In this document: one piece after another, positions 52,128 to 61,313 of the stretch
Numbering within the stretch: the stretch's first letter is position 1
Layout: the number at the start of each line of letters is the position of its first letter
Origin: Caballeronia sp. SEWSISQ10-4 2
GTDB lineage: Bacteria; Pseudomonadota; Gammaproteobacteria; Burkholderiales; Burkholderiaceae
Direction of reading: 5' to 3'
DNA: 64,000 nt
NCBI RefSeq assembly: GCF_030464885.1
Contig: NZ_JALPRJ010000033.1
Location: 1 to 64,000 of the forward strand
Made by a program: the position numbers and the translations under genes
The notes under the pieces: model-generated
Told to the model about the DNA's origin: nothing
The model's database searches: none
Seen by the model: the letters and a program-made list of their open reading frames with translations, nothing else

Positions 52128-53357
52128 ATGAGCGATATCAAAAAAGTCGTGCTCGCCTACTCAGGCGGCCTCGATACCTCCGTCATCCTGAAGTGGTTGC
52201 AAGACAACTACGACGCCGAAGTCGTGACGTTCACCGCTGACATCGGTCAGGGCGAAGAACTCGAACCGGCGCGCAAGAAAGCCCTGCAACTGGGCATCAA
52301 GCAGGAAAACATCTTTATCGAAGATCTGCGTGAGGAATTTGTCCGCGACTTCGTGTTCCCGATGTTTCGCGCCAATACCATTTATGAAGGTGAATACCTG
52401 CTCGGGACGTCGATTGCGCGTCCGCTGATCGCGAAGCGTCAGATCGAAATCGCGCGTGCGGTCGGTGCGCAATCCGTGTCGCACGGCGCGACCGGCAAAG
52501 GTAACGATCAGGTGCGTTTCGAGCTTGGGTATTACTCGCTCGAGCCGGGTATCAAGGTGATTGCGCCGTGGCGTGAATGGGATCTGCTCTCGCGTGAAAA
52601 GCTGCTGGCTTACGCGGAAAAGGCGGGCATTCCGATCGAAATGAAGCACAAGCAAGGCGGTGCGCCCTACTCCATGGACGCGAACCTGCTGCACATTTCG
52701 TTCGAAGGGCGTCACCTGGAAGATCCGAAAGCGGAGGCCGAGCCCGATATGTGGCGCTGGACGGTTGCGCCCGAAGACGCGCCGGATCAGCCGGAATATC
52801 TGGATATCGAGTACGAGAAGGGTGATCCGGTTGCGCTGAACGGCAAGCGTTTGTCGCCGGCGGAAATGCTGACCGAATTGAACGCCATTGGCGGAAAGCA
52901 TGGCATCGGGCGGCTGGATCTGGTCGAGAACCGCTATGTCGGCATGAAGTCACGCGGTTGTTATGAAACGCCGGGCGGCACGATCATGCTCAAGGCGCAT
53001 CGCGGAATTGAGTCGATCACGCTGGATCGCGAAGTGGCGCATCTGAAGGACGATCTGATGCCGCGTTACGCCGCGCTGATCTACAACGGCTACTGGTGGA
53101 GCCCGGAGCGGCGCGCGCTGCAAGTGCTGATCGATCACACGCAGGACAAGGTGAACGGCTGGACGCGCGTGAAGCTGTACAAGGGCAGCGTGACGGTGGT
53201 TGCGCGTGATTCGAAGGAAACGCTGTTCGATAAGAACATCGCTACATTCGATGACGACGGCGGTGCGTACGATCAGGCCGATGCTGGCGGTTTCATCAAG
53301 CTGAATGCGCTGCGCATGCGAATCGCGGAGAATGCGCGTCGCAAGCGTGGGGGCTGA
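52128..53357 (+). CDS. argG: Argininosuccinate synthase
   Basis: 409 residues. PP-loop AYSGGLDTSVILKWLQDNY, then GNDQVRFELGYYSLEPG, GGAPYSMDANLLHISFEG and GIGRLDLVENRYVGMKSRG. It joins citrulline and aspartate using ATP. It lies 154 bp after argF in the same direction, with a terminator after it. Confidence 0.97.
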   Translation: MSDIKKVVLAYSGGLDTSVILKWLQDNYDAEVVTFTADIGQGEELEPARKKALQLGIKQENIFIEDLREEFVRDFVFPMFRANTIYEGEYLLGTSIARPLIAKRQIEIARAVGAQSVSHGATGKGNDQVRFELGYYSLEPGIKVIAPWREWDLLSREKLLAYAEKAGIPIEMKHKQGGAPYSMDANLLHISFEGRHLEDPKAEAEPDMWRWTVAPEDAPDQPEYLDIEYEKGDPVALNGKRLSPAEMLTELNAIGGKHGIGRLDLVENRYVGMKSRGCYETPGGTIMLKAHRGIESITLDREVAHLKDDLMPRYAALIYNGYWWSPERRALQVLIDHTQDKVNGWTRVKLYKGSVTVVARDSKETLFDKNIATFDDDGGAYDQADAGGFIKLNALRMRIAENARRKRGG

Positions 53358-53383
53358 GTCGCCTCAGGTTTAGTGAAACAAAA

Positions 53384-53414
53384 AACCCGCCTTTTCCTTT
53401 CAGGCGGGTTTTTT
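53384..53414. terminator. Bidirectional terminator between argG and murB
   Basis: AACCCGCC (53384-53391) pairs with GGCGGGTT (53403-53410), followed by TTTT and preceded by a run of A. Confidence 0.87.
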
Positions 53415-53434
53415 GTTGGCGCGGCGGCTTTAAA

Positions 53435-54454
53435 TCAAAGACACACCGGCTCCGCTTCCAGCTCGACCGCGAAGCGCGCGTGGACGTCGCGTTTTATGGC
53501 GCCGGCGAGTTCAAGAATCTGTGCACCCGAGGCGCCGCCGCGGTTCACCAGCACCAGCGCCTGCCGGTCGTGCACAGCGGCCGCGCCGATCGCGCGGCCT
53601 TTCCAGCCGCATCGGTCGATTAACCAGCCTGCAGCAAGCTTGAACTGGCCGTCCGGCTGCTTATAGGACACCACATCGGGTTCGCGGGCCTTCAACGCAT
53701 CGAAGGCGGTCGCGCTCACCACCGGGTTCTTGAAGAAGCTTCCTGCGTTCCCCAACACGCGCCAGTCTGGCAACTTGGCCTGACGCACGGCGACGACGGT
53801 ATCGAAGATAGCTTGCGGATCGTTCGCGCCGCTTGTCTGCAGCACCCGCGCGATATCCGCGTAATCCGCGCGCGGCATCCACACTTTCGGTAGACGAAAC
53901 GTCACCGATACGATCACAAATCGCCCGCGCCCTTCCCGCTTGAAAAAGCTGTCGCGATAGCCGAACGCGCACGCATCGCGATCGAATTCCCACGTTTCTC
54001 CCGTCGATAATTCGATCGCGCGCAAACGCTCGAAGCGCTCGCCCATTTCCAGCCCGTAGGCGCCGATGTTCTGGATCGGCGCCGCGCCCACCGTACCCGG
54101 AATCAACGCGAGGTTTTCGAGTCCGGGCAAGCCTTGCGACAGGGTCCACGCGACGAATTCGTGCCAGTTCTCTCCCGCACCTGCTTCGACGAGAACTGCA
54201 TCCTCGTCTTCGCCAACCACCCGCCGGCCGCGCAATTCCACCAGCAACGCAAGGCCGTCGAAATCCTTTGTCAGCACGACGTTGCTGCCACCGCCGAGCA
54301 CCAATCGCGACAGGCCCTCGATGCGCGTGTCATGCCCAAGCGCCGGGATCTGCGCTTCTTCCGTCAGCCGAATGGCGTGCTTGGCACGGACGTCGAAACC
54401 GAACGTGTTATGTGCGAGCAGCGGGTAATCGCAGAGAAGTTCGAACTCAGACAT
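53435..54454 (-). CDS. murB: UDP-N-acetylenolpyruvoylglucosamine reductase
   Basis: 339 residues, E. coli-like type I MurB. FAD-binding LVLGGGSNVVLTKDFDGLAL, LALIPGTVGAAPIQNIGAYG, catalytic Ser in NAGSFFKNP and Glu near the C-terminus (ELEAEPVCL). It makes UDP-MurNAc for peptidoglycan. Convergent with argG. Confidence 0.95.
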   Translation of the reverse strand: MSEFELLCDYPLLAHNTFGFDVRAKHAIRLTEEAQIPALGHDTRIEGLSRLVLGGGSNVVLTKDFDGLALLVELRGRRVVGEDEDAVLVEAGAGENWHEFVAWTLSQGLPGLENLALIPGTVGAAPIQNIGAYGLEMGERFERLRAIELSTGETWEFDRDACAFGYRDSFFKREGRGRFVIVSVTFRLPKVWMPRADYADIARVLQTSGANDPQAIFDTVVAVRQAKLPDWRVLGNAGSFFKNPVVSATAFDALKAREPDVVSYKQPDGQFKLAAGWLIDRCGWKGRAIGAAAVHDRQALVLVNRGGASGAQILELAGAIKRDVHARFAVELEAEPVCL

Positions 54455-54585
54455 TGAGGAAGCGCTTGGGTCGGATCAGGGGCGGCCTTGGGCAAACCGG
54501 GACGGCATCGGTAGAATGACGTTGGTCCGTGATTATAGCGAGTGCGTGCATGTCTTACGCCTCGCCTCAACGAAGGGGAATACAG

Positions 54586-55071
54586 ATGCCATCGTTTGAC
54601 GTCGTCAGCGAAGCAAACATGATCGAGGTGAAAAACGCCATCGAGCAATCGAACAAGGAAATTGCCACGCGTTTCGACTTCAAGGGTTCGGACGCGCGCG
54701 TCGAGCAAAAGGATCGTGAATTGACGCTTTTTGCCGACGACGATTTCAAGCTCGGCCAAGTCAAGGACGTGGTGTTGTCCAAGCTCGCGAAGCGCAATGT
54801 GGACGTGCGTTTTCTCGATTACGGCAAGATCGAGAAGATTGGCGGCGACAAGCTGAAGCAAGTCGTCGAAATCAAGAAAGGCGTAACCGGCGATCTGGCG
54901 AAGAAAATCGTCAAGATGATCAAGGACAGCAAGATCAAGGTCCAGGCGAGCATTCAGGGCGACGCGGTGCGTATCAACGGCACGAAGCGCGATGACCTGC
55001 AAAGCGCCATCGCATTGCTGAAGAAGGACGTGACGGATACGCCGCTGGATTTTAATAATTTCCGCGATTAA
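54586..55071 (+). CDS. yajQ: YajQ family nucleotide-binding protein
   Basis: 161 residues from ATG 54586 (MPSFDVVSEANMIEVKNAIE; GAAGGGG upstream). KEIATRFDFKGSDARVE and GDAVRINGTKRDDLQSAIALL are family hallmarks. Some YajQ proteins bind cyclic di-GMP and act with a transcription factor; that role is not shown for this one. Confidence 0.94.
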   Translation: MPSFDVVSEANMIEVKNAIEQSNKEIATRFDFKGSDARVEQKDRELTLFADDDFKLGQVKDVVLSKLAKRNVDVRFLDYGKIEKIGGDKLKQVVEIKKGVTGDLAKKIVKMIKDSKIKVQASIQGDAVRINGTKRDDLQSAIALLKKDVTDTPLDFNNFRD

Positions 55072-55287
55072 GCATGATCGGGTTGCGTTGAATCACGCCT
55101 CGCAGCGAATAAGAAAGCCAGAAAGCCGCCTTCAGGGCCAAGCCGGTCGCTTAGCCCGTTGAAAAGGTGGCCGAGACCGAGGGGATGCAGGTACTTTGAC
55201 GCGTCACCCGCGATTGGACTTACCGACAGTAAACTCGACTCTGGTGGCGAGCGACCGTGCGCCGGCGATGACTGGGACTTCGCGTGG

Positions 55288-56793
55288 CTACCGCTCAGTG
55301 GAGGCGGAATTCTCGGGAAATATCAGCCGGTAGTTCTTCAGGTCCTCTTTGAACGCATTGCAGCGCCCGAGCTGCTCCTGCACATCGTGCAGTGGCTGGT
55401 TGTACTCAAAGCGTGAAGTCCAGTCGTAAATACGCGCCATTCCCCTTACGTACGGACCGGCTTCGCGGTCGTTGGTCAACCGCTTCAGCGGTAGCAGATA
55501 GTCCTCACGATATACGGTCGGAATGACGATTCGGCAAAGGCCGGCGTCGGTGAGCACGCAGTTCATTGCAAGCCGCGCCGTGCGACCGTTGCCGTCCTGA
55601 AAGGGATGGACTTCTGACACAACGAACATCGTCATGAGCGCGCGAGCTACTGGGTCAGCGAGCGCGTTGATGCGTGAAAAGCCTTCTGCCAGGGTTGCCG
55701 GGACCTGCTCCGGCAGGACAAAGAGCGTGTTGCCCGCCATATTCCGTTTTTCTTTCCACTGTCCCGGGCCCTTATCCGGACGCGCCTGCATCACGAGCGC
55801 ATTCACGTTTTTGAGCCAGGCAAGAAAGTCATCGGCAGTCGTCGCCGGCCGGCCCCGCCAGGGCGCTGTGGCGGCAGCCTGGAACGTGCCAAGAATGTCG
55901 TGTGAGTCCTCAGAACGGTTCGGAATGATGGCGCCCTGAAAGACAATCTGCTCGGCTTCCTCAACCTCGAACGTCGTACCTTCGATGAAATTTGAAAAAT
56001 ACGCTTCGAAGAAAGCAAAATTCTCAAGCGCTCTTCCCGATGCAGCCGGGTTTGCTGGATGTGCAAACACCTCGCCCGCCAGTGCGGCATGCAAAACATC
56101 GAACAGCTCCAGCCGGTCCGGGTCATACGGTTTGCCCGACGCGCGCGCGAGCGCCAGCTTGCTGCTCAGCTTCTTTTCTTCGTGCGTGCCGAGCAGTGCG
56201 CCGATAATGCCGTCCAGGCGCTTGCCGGCCACTTGCATGTCGAGCTTGTCGGCAACCGTTTTTGCCTGGTCGCGCAGGTCGTTGAGCTTGAAGTCGCCCC
56301 GAATGGTGAGAATTTTGTCGAGACGGGATTCGATATTTTCCTGCGGCAGCACTCGCCCAGATGAACCGCGCGCTGTTGCCATGTTCTCGAGGAAGCCACG
56401 CGCTTCGCTCGGCAGATAGATGCTTCGGTGCGGCACGTCGGGCGCGGGCGGCTCAAGCAAAGGCCCATCACCGATGTGCACTTCGACAATCAGCCCAGGC
56501 ATCTCAAGGGTGCGGCGCCGCTGTCCGCGACGCACGTGAATCGCACCGTCGATCGGCCGATGCTCAAGCGCGGAGCGAAAGGCCAGCACGGCACCTGGGA
56601 GCAGGTGGCTGACAATCGCCGCCCAGTTCCGGAGAACGACCGCTTCAAGTGGACTGTCGATATTGCGCGTGTAGACGCCGCGATAAATGCGCCGGAGATT
56701 TCCGGCATCCAACTGTCGGCGCAACGCACGCGCCTCTGCTCCGTCTTCTCTGGAAAAAACGACTTCTGCGGTGTCTCTGTCCGAATTCTGCAT
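55288..56793 (-). CDS. Fic-domain protein with AbiEi-like N-terminal domain
   Basis: 501 residues, ATG 56793. Residues ~20-90 resemble the AbiEi antitoxin/regulator winged helix (RALRRQLDAGNLRRIYRGVY, then LPGAVLAFRSALEHRP). The middle (~150-260) is helical and precedes a Fic core (~260-450). The inhibitory motif (S/T)xxxE(G/N) is S267-NFI-E271-G272, placing it in the class with the inhibitory helix N-terminal to the core. The catalytic loop HPFQDGNGRTAR (396-407) is intact, so AMP transfer from ATP is expected. A six-copy repeat array overlaps its start and promoter. The fusion suggests one protein that both represses its gene and modifies a target. Confidence 0.82.
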   Translation of the reverse strand: MQNSDRDTAEVVFSREDGAEARALRRQLDAGNLRRIYRGVYTRNIDSPLEAVVLRNWAAIVSHLLPGAVLAFRSALEHRPIDGAIHVRRGQRRRTLEMPGLIVEVHIGDGPLLEPPAPDVPHRSIYLPSEARGFLENMATARGSSGRVLPQENIESRLDKILTIRGDFKLNDLRDQAKTVADKLDMQVAGKRLDGIIGALLGTHEEKKLSSKLALARASGKPYDPDRLELFDVLHAALAGEVFAHPANPAASGRALENFAFFEAYFSNFIEGTTFEVEEAEQIVFQGAIIPNRSEDSHDILGTFQAAATAPWRGRPATTADDFLAWLKNVNALVMQARPDKGPGQWKEKRNMAGNTLFVLPEQVPATLAEGFSRINALADPVARALMTMFVVSEVHPFQDGNGRTARLAMNCVLTDAGLCRIVIPTVYREDYLLPLKRLTNDREAGPYVRGMARIYDWTSRFEYNQPLHDVQEQLGRCNAFKEDLKNYRLIFPENSASTER

Positions 56794-56989
56794 GATTCCG
56801 CCCTCTCGTGGCGGTTCGATTGTCCGAAATGTGTAGATATGTTACCCAATTTTGTCCGAAACATGTAGAAATATGGATTTTATGCGCCCCTATTTATGTC
56901 CGAAAAACACCCAATTGGGTAGATATTCTGGGCTGCATGTCCGAAACATGCTGAATAGCCAAGACAAATTGTCCGAAATGTGTAGAATT
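56778..56989 (-). repeat. Six phased TGTCCGAA repeats over the Fic gene promoter and start
   Basis: The 8-mer TGTCCGAA begins at 56778, 56821, 56853, 56897, 56938 and 56970 on the plus strand, all in the same direction, at intervals of 43, 32, 44, 41 and 32 bp. Copies 2, 3 and 6 extend to TGTCCGAAA-(TG/CA)-TGTAGA; copy 5 is close; copy 4 holds an inserted palindrome ACCCAATTGGGT before TAGATAT; copy 1 covers the start codon. The intervals are near three or four DNA turns, so bound proteins would lie on one face. A small CCGCC/GGCGG hairpin (56798-56814) also sits at the ribosome-binding site. Confidence 0.8.
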
Positions 56990-57204
56990 CTCTCTCGCTG
57001 GGTGCTGCATCTCAAGGACCTTCGCGCCCGATGACGAAGCCCGGTACGCCACCAAGGTTGATACACGTAGGACTCTTACAAAAGTGGCCCTGAGTTGACC
57101 ACTTACGCCCGTCTGGCAAGAACGCGTCGGCAGCCCGAGTGCACCTTTGCAATCGCATCCCTGCTCGAACACCTTTGCGTCGGCGAAAAGACCGGACATG
57201 AAGA

Positions 57205-57239
57205 AGCCCCTGTCAGTCATTGACCGACAGGGGCTGTTT
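57205..57239. terminator. Terminator-like hairpin between the Fic region and plsY
   Basis: AGCCCCTGTC (57205-57214) pairs with GACAGGGGCT (57226-57235), followed by GTTTTGA on plus and by TTCTTC on minus. It could end plsY transcription. The stretch 56990-57329 otherwise shows no gene. Confidence 0.55.
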
Positions 57240-57329
57240 TGACGAATCAGAACGCCTGTTTCAACAGATTAAGCGATCGCCTTGCTTCAGGGCGGCTTTC
57301 TCACTTTTGCGACGCGGTTTTACGGCGGT

Positions 57330-57953
57330 TTATTTAAGCGCTTCCGCCGCGCGCTTCTTCTCGCCGATGCGGCTCTCCTTGCCATCCAGCAGCTTCTTGA
57401 TGTTCCCCCGATGCCGCCAGATAAGCAGCGCGCTCATCGCGGCGACCGCGACTGAAATGCGGCTTGGGCCGAAAAGGAAGATGTCAAAGAACGGCGCGAA
57501 TACCGCCGATACCAGCGCGGCCATCGACGAATAGCGGAAGAACAACGCGATGATCACCCACGTCAGCAAGGTCGCCAGCCCGAGCACCGGATTGATGGCG
57601 AGCAGCACGCCCGCCGCGGTCGCAACACCCTTACCGCCCTGAAACTTGAAGAATATCGGGAACAGATGCCCGAGAAACACGGCGATGGCGGCCAGCGCCA
57701 CAGCCGTGAAATCCAGCCCGAAACGTGCCCCGAAATGCACGACCAACCACACCGGCAGCCAGCCTTTGAAGGCGTCGCCAAGCAACGTCAGGACCGCTGC
57801 CAGCTTGTTGCCCGTGCGCAGCACGTTCGTCGCACCCGGATTGCCCGAGCCGTACGAACGCGGGTCCGCGAGACCCATGGTAGAACTCACGACCACCGCA
57901 AACGAGATCGAACCGATCAGGTAAGCCACCACAGCGACAATCACATTGTTCAT
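57330..57953 (-). CDS. plsY: Acyl-phosphate:glycerol-3-phosphate acyltransferase
   Basis: 207 residues from ATG 57953 (MNNVIVAVVAYLIGSISFAV). Five or so membrane helices; the PlsY motifs are SYGSGNPGATNVLRTG, GDAFKGWLPVWL, and GHLFPIFFKFQGGKGVATAAG. It makes lysophosphatidic acid at the inner membrane. The gene is next to ybaK on the same strand. Confidence 0.95.
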   Translation of the reverse strand: MNNVIVAVVAYLIGSISFAVVVSSTMGLADPRSYGSGNPGATNVLRTGNKLAAVLTLLGDAFKGWLPVWLVVHFGARFGLDFTAVALAAIAVFLGHLFPIFFKFQGGKGVATAAGVLLAINPVLGLATLLTWVIIALFFRYSSMAALVSAVFAPFFDIFLFGPSRISVAVAAMSALLIWRHRGNIKKLLDGKESRIGEKKRAAEALK

Positions 57954-58009
57954 TGATTTCTTCTTATCTTCGGGAATGCAGGCGCGAGCGAAACTCCGGG
58001 ACCCGCATT

Positions 58010-58501
58010 TTAATCGACGCTCGCGCAACTCACGGGAGTAGCCTTGAGCAGCTCGGTCAGGACCGGCGGCGCGATGCTCACCAGATACCCGCGCCGCCCG
58101 CCGTTCAGATAGATTGTGTCGAGCTCGAAGATGCTCGATTCCACGTACACCGGCATCGCCTTTCTCGTGCCGAATGGCGATGTGCCGCCGATCAAGAACC
58201 CCGAATGTCGGTTCGCCACTTCAGGCTTGCACGGCTCGACGCGCTTCACGCCAATTTGCCTCGCAAGATTCTTGGTCGAGACGGTTTTATCGCCGTGCAT
58301 GAGCACGATCAGCGGCTTCGCCTGCTCGTCTTCCATCACGAGCGTCTTGATCACGTGATGTTCATCTACACCAAGCTGGCGCGCCGATTCCTCCGTGCCA
58401 CCATGCTCGACATACTCATAAGGATGCTCGCCGAATGCGACCTTGTGCCGACGCAAAAACTGTGTGGCCGGCGTTTCGGAAATGTGTTTTACCTTGGACA
58501 T
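58010..58501 (-). CDS. ybaK: YbaK/EbsC family Cys-tRNA(Pro) deacylase
   Basis: 163 residues from ATG 58501 (MSKVKHISETPATQFLRRHK). TLVMEDEQAKPLIVLMHGDK and LIGGTSPFGTRKAMPVYVES are YbaK signatures, the latter holding the conserved Gly-Gly-xSP loop. It hydrolyses mischarged Cys-tRNA(Pro). Confidence 0.92.
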   Translation of the reverse strand: MSKVKHISETPATQFLRRHKVAFGEHPYEYVEHGGTEESARQLGVDEHHVIKTLVMEDEQAKPLIVLMHGDKTVSTKNLARQIGVKRVEPCKPEVANRHSGFLIGGTSPFGTRKAMPVYVESSIFELDTIYLNGGRRGYLVSIAPPVLTELLKATPVSCASVD

Positions 58502-58626
58502 GACGGCATTGTAGCGGCGCGAAAGCACGGCCACCATCGGCCGAACGGCCAATTGTGCGAGCCGATTTACTGTGGCACGATCGTTCGCAAATGCTCATCC
58601 GGCGTGCGCCACCCAGGAGACTCAAC

Positions 58627-59778
58627 GTGATTCGCGATGCAGAAACCCAGACCTTGCTTGAAGACGCCATTCGACGTTTTGTGCGCGAGACGCTCGTGCC
58701 ACGCGAAGCCGAAGTGGACGAGACCGACCAGATTCCCGCCGATGTGCTCGCCGCCATGCGCGAGATCGGCTTGTTCGGGCTGACCATTCCGGAGGCTTAC
58801 GGCGGACTCGGGCTGACCATGGAAGAGGAAGTGCGCGTGGCGTTCGAACTTGGCCAGACATCGCCGGCTTTCCGGTCCGTGATCGGCACAAACAATGGCA
58901 TCGGCTCGATCGGCATTCTGCTCGACGGCAGCGAGGAGCAGAAGCAGCACTATCTGCCCAAGCTCGCCGCGGGTGAGCTGATCGGGTCGTTCTGCCTGAC
59001 CGAGCCGGACTCGGGCTCGGACGCGGCGTCGCTGAAAACCACGGCGCGCAAGAACGGCGATCACTACGTGCTGAACGGCACGAAGCGCTTCATCACGAAC
59101 GCGCCCGAAGCCGGCATCTTCACGGTGATGGCACGCACGAGCGACGCACAAGGCGCGAGCGGCATCTCGGCGTTCATTGTGGAGCGGGAATCCCCCGGGC
59201 TGTCGCTTGGCAAACCCGACAAGAAAATGGGTCAGCGCGGCGCACACACGTGCGACGTGATCTTCGAGAATTGCCGCATTCCGGCCGGGCAATTGATCGG
59301 CGGCGTGGAAGGCGTCGGGTTCAAGACAGCAATGAAGGTGCTCGATAAAGGGCGCTTGCACATTGCGGCGGTGGCGATCGGTGCAGCCAAACGGATGCTG
59401 CGCGACGCCCTCGCCTACGCCATGGAGCGCAAGCAGTTCGGCCAGCCGATCGTCGAATTTCAGCTCGTGCAGGCCATGCTTGCCGACAGCAAGACCGAGA
59501 TCTACGCGGCCGAATGCATGGTGCTCGACGCCGCGCGCCGCCGCGACGAGGGCCGCGATGTATCAATAGAAGCTTCGTGCGCCAAGTACTTCGCGACCGA
59601 GATGTGCGGCCGCGTGGCCGATCGCGCGGTGCAGGTGCACGGTGGCGCGGGTTATATCTCGGAGTACGGCATCGAACGTTTTTATCGCGACGTGCGGCTG
59701 TTCAGGCTCTACGAAGGCACATCGCAGATCCAACAAGTGATCATCGCTCGCGGGTTGATGCGCGGCACGGAGATTTGA
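58627..59778 (+). CDS. Acyl-CoA dehydrogenase
   Basis: 383 residues from GTG 58627 (GGAG 9 nt upstream), the length usual for the family. Motifs: EAYGGLGLTMEEEVRVAFEL, CLTEPDSGSDAASLKT, RGAHTCDVIFENCRIP, YAMERKQFGQPIVEFQLVQ, GGAGYISEYGIERFYRDVR, and the catalytic Glu in RLYEGTSQIQQ. FAD-dependent oxidation of an acyl-CoA. The AMP-dependent ligase gene begins 1-7 bp later, so the two probably activate and oxidise the same acid. Confidence 0.92.
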   Translation: MIRDAETQTLLEDAIRRFVRETLVPREAEVDETDQIPADVLAAMREIGLFGLTIPEAYGGLGLTMEEEVRVAFELGQTSPAFRSVIGTNNGIGSIGILLDGSEEQKQHYLPKLAAGELIGSFCLTEPDSGSDAASLKTTARKNGDHYVLNGTKRFITNAPEAGIFTVMARTSDAQGASGISAFIVERESPGLSLGKPDKKMGQRGAHTCDVIFENCRIPAGQLIGGVEGVGFKTAMKVLDKGRLHIAAVAIGAAKRMLRDALAYAMERKQFGQPIVEFQLVQAMLADSKTEIYAAECMVLDAARRRDEGRDVSIEASCAKYFATEMCGRVADRAVQVHGGAGYISEYGIERFYRDVRLFRLYEGTSQIQQVIIARGLMRGTEI

Positions 59779-59779
59779 T

Positions 59780-61300
59780 ATGGAAATGGATGTCGATGCC
59801 CTGCTCGCCGCGCTGCCCACGCGTATTTCGGAGATTCCCGCGCGCATCGCCGCCCGCGATCCGCAGCATATTGTGTTGATCGAAGACGGGCGGCGTATGA
59901 GCGCGGCGCAACTCGTGCAAACCATCGACGACACCGCCCGGCAGCTTGCCAGTCTCGGCGTGCGAGGCGGCGATCGCGTGATGATCGTGAGTGAGAATTG
60001 CATCGCGCAGGTCGTGCTGATGTTCGCCACGGCGAAGCTCGACGCGTGGTGTTTGCTCACGAACGCGCGCCTTTCGGCAAGCGAAGTGGATGCAATCCGC
60101 AATCACGCGAAGCCGCGTGTGGTGGCGTTTACCGTGGGCACATCGAAGGACGCGGCGAGTCATGCGGATCGGTTGCACGCTGCATCAAACGCTGATGCCT
60201 GGCGTTTTGTCGTCGATGACTCCGTGGCGCCGGAACCTGTGGAAACAGATCCGGCCCGTCAATGTGCGGCGCTGATCTACACCACCGGCACGACCGGCGC
60301 TCCGAAAGGCGTGATGCTGTCGCATCGCAACGTGCTGTTTATCGCGGCAATGTCCAGCACGCTGCGGCGTGTGACGCCCGACGACGTGGTGTATGCCGTG
60401 CTGCCGATTACGCACATCTACGGGCTGGCGTCGGTGTGTCTTGGCAGTTTGTACGCCGGCGCGACGCTCAGGCTCGCGCCGCGTTTCGCACCGGACGCCG
60501 TGCGACGGGCATTGGCCGAAGAGAATGTATCGATCTTCCAGGGCGTGCCGGCCATGCACGCAAAGCTCGTCGAACAGGTGCAAGCGAGCGGCACACCATG
60601 GCGCGCGCCCGCGTTGCGCTTTGCCTATTCCGGCGGGTCTGCCCTCGATGCCGCATTGAAGGCGCGCGTCGAAAGCGTGTACCAAGTGCCGCTGCACAAC
60701 GGTTATGGGATGACGGAAAGCAGTCCGACCATCTCGCAGACCATGCTCGACGCACCGCGCGAGGACTGCTCCGCAGGCGAGCCGATACCCGGAATCGAAC
60801 TGCGATTCGTCGCAATGGATGGCGTGGATGTGGCGCTGGGCGAGGTCGGCGAATTGTGGGTGCGCGGGCCGAACGTGATGCTCGGTTATTACCGCAATGA
60901 AGCGCAGACGCGCGCGACGCTCACGCAAGACGGCTGGCTGCGAACCGGCGATCTCGCGCGTCAGGCGGCCGATGGCGCGCTGTATATCGTGGGGCGCAGC
61001 AAGGAACTGATCATCCGTTCGGGCTTCAACGTGTATCCGGCTGAAGTCGAGAACGTACTGAACTCACACCCGGACGTGCTGCAATCGGCGGTGATCGGCC
61101 GGGCGGTCGAGGGCAACGAGGAAGTGATTGCGTTCGTCGAACTGGTGCCGTCGGTGCATGCGCTGCCTGCCGATATCGTCGAATGGTGCGAAGCGCGTCT
61201 TGCGCCATATAAGCGTCCCGCCGAGATCCGGGTGCTCGCCGCACTGCCGGCGGCATCGACGGGGAAGGTGTTGAAGCACAAGCTGCGGGACGAGCTTTAG
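59780..61300 (+). CDS. AMP-dependent acyl-CoA synthetase / ligase
   Basis: 506 residues (ATG 59780, or ATG 59786). Adenylation motifs in order: YTTGTTGAPKGVMLSHRNV, YGMTESSPTISQ, GELWVRGPNVMLGYYRN, GWLRTGDLARQ, RSGFNVYPAEVENVL and the catalytic Lys in STGKVLKHKLRDEL. It should activate a carboxylic acid to its acyl-CoA for the dehydrogenase encoded just upstream. The acid is unknown. Confidence 0.9.
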   Translation: MEMDVDALLAALPTRISEIPARIAARDPQHIVLIEDGRRMSAAQLVQTIDDTARQLASLGVRGGDRVMIVSENCIAQVVLMFATAKLDAWCLLTNARLSASEVDAIRNHAKPRVVAFTVGTSKDAASHADRLHAASNADAWRFVVDDSVAPEPVETDPARQCAALIYTTGTTGAPKGVMLSHRNVLFIAAMSSTLRRVTPDDVVYAVLPITHIYGLASVCLGSLYAGATLRLAPRFAPDAVRRALAEENVSIFQGVPAMHAKLVEQVQASGTPWRAPALRFAYSGGSALDAALKARVESVYQVPLHNGYGMTESSPTISQTMLDAPREDCSAGEPIPGIELRFVAMDGVDVALGEVGELWVRGPNVMLGYYRNEAQTRATLTQDGWLRTGDLARQAADGALYIVGRSKELIIRSGFNVYPAEVENVLNSHPDVLQSAVIGRAVEGNEEVIAFVELVPSVHALPADIVEWCEARLAPYKRPAEIRVLAALPAASTGKVLKHKLRDEL

Positions 61301-61313
61301 CCTCTAATAACCC

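Noticed and set aside
56894..57220. Minus-strand open frame upstream of the Fic gene, also starting MTDRG
   Set aside because: It runs through the repeat array and has no protein-like composition; its start coincides with the terminator stem.
57220..57534. Plus-strand open frame starting MTDRG opposite plsY
   Set aside because: It lies almost wholly antisense to plsY, which is certain; its start is inside the terminator hairpin.
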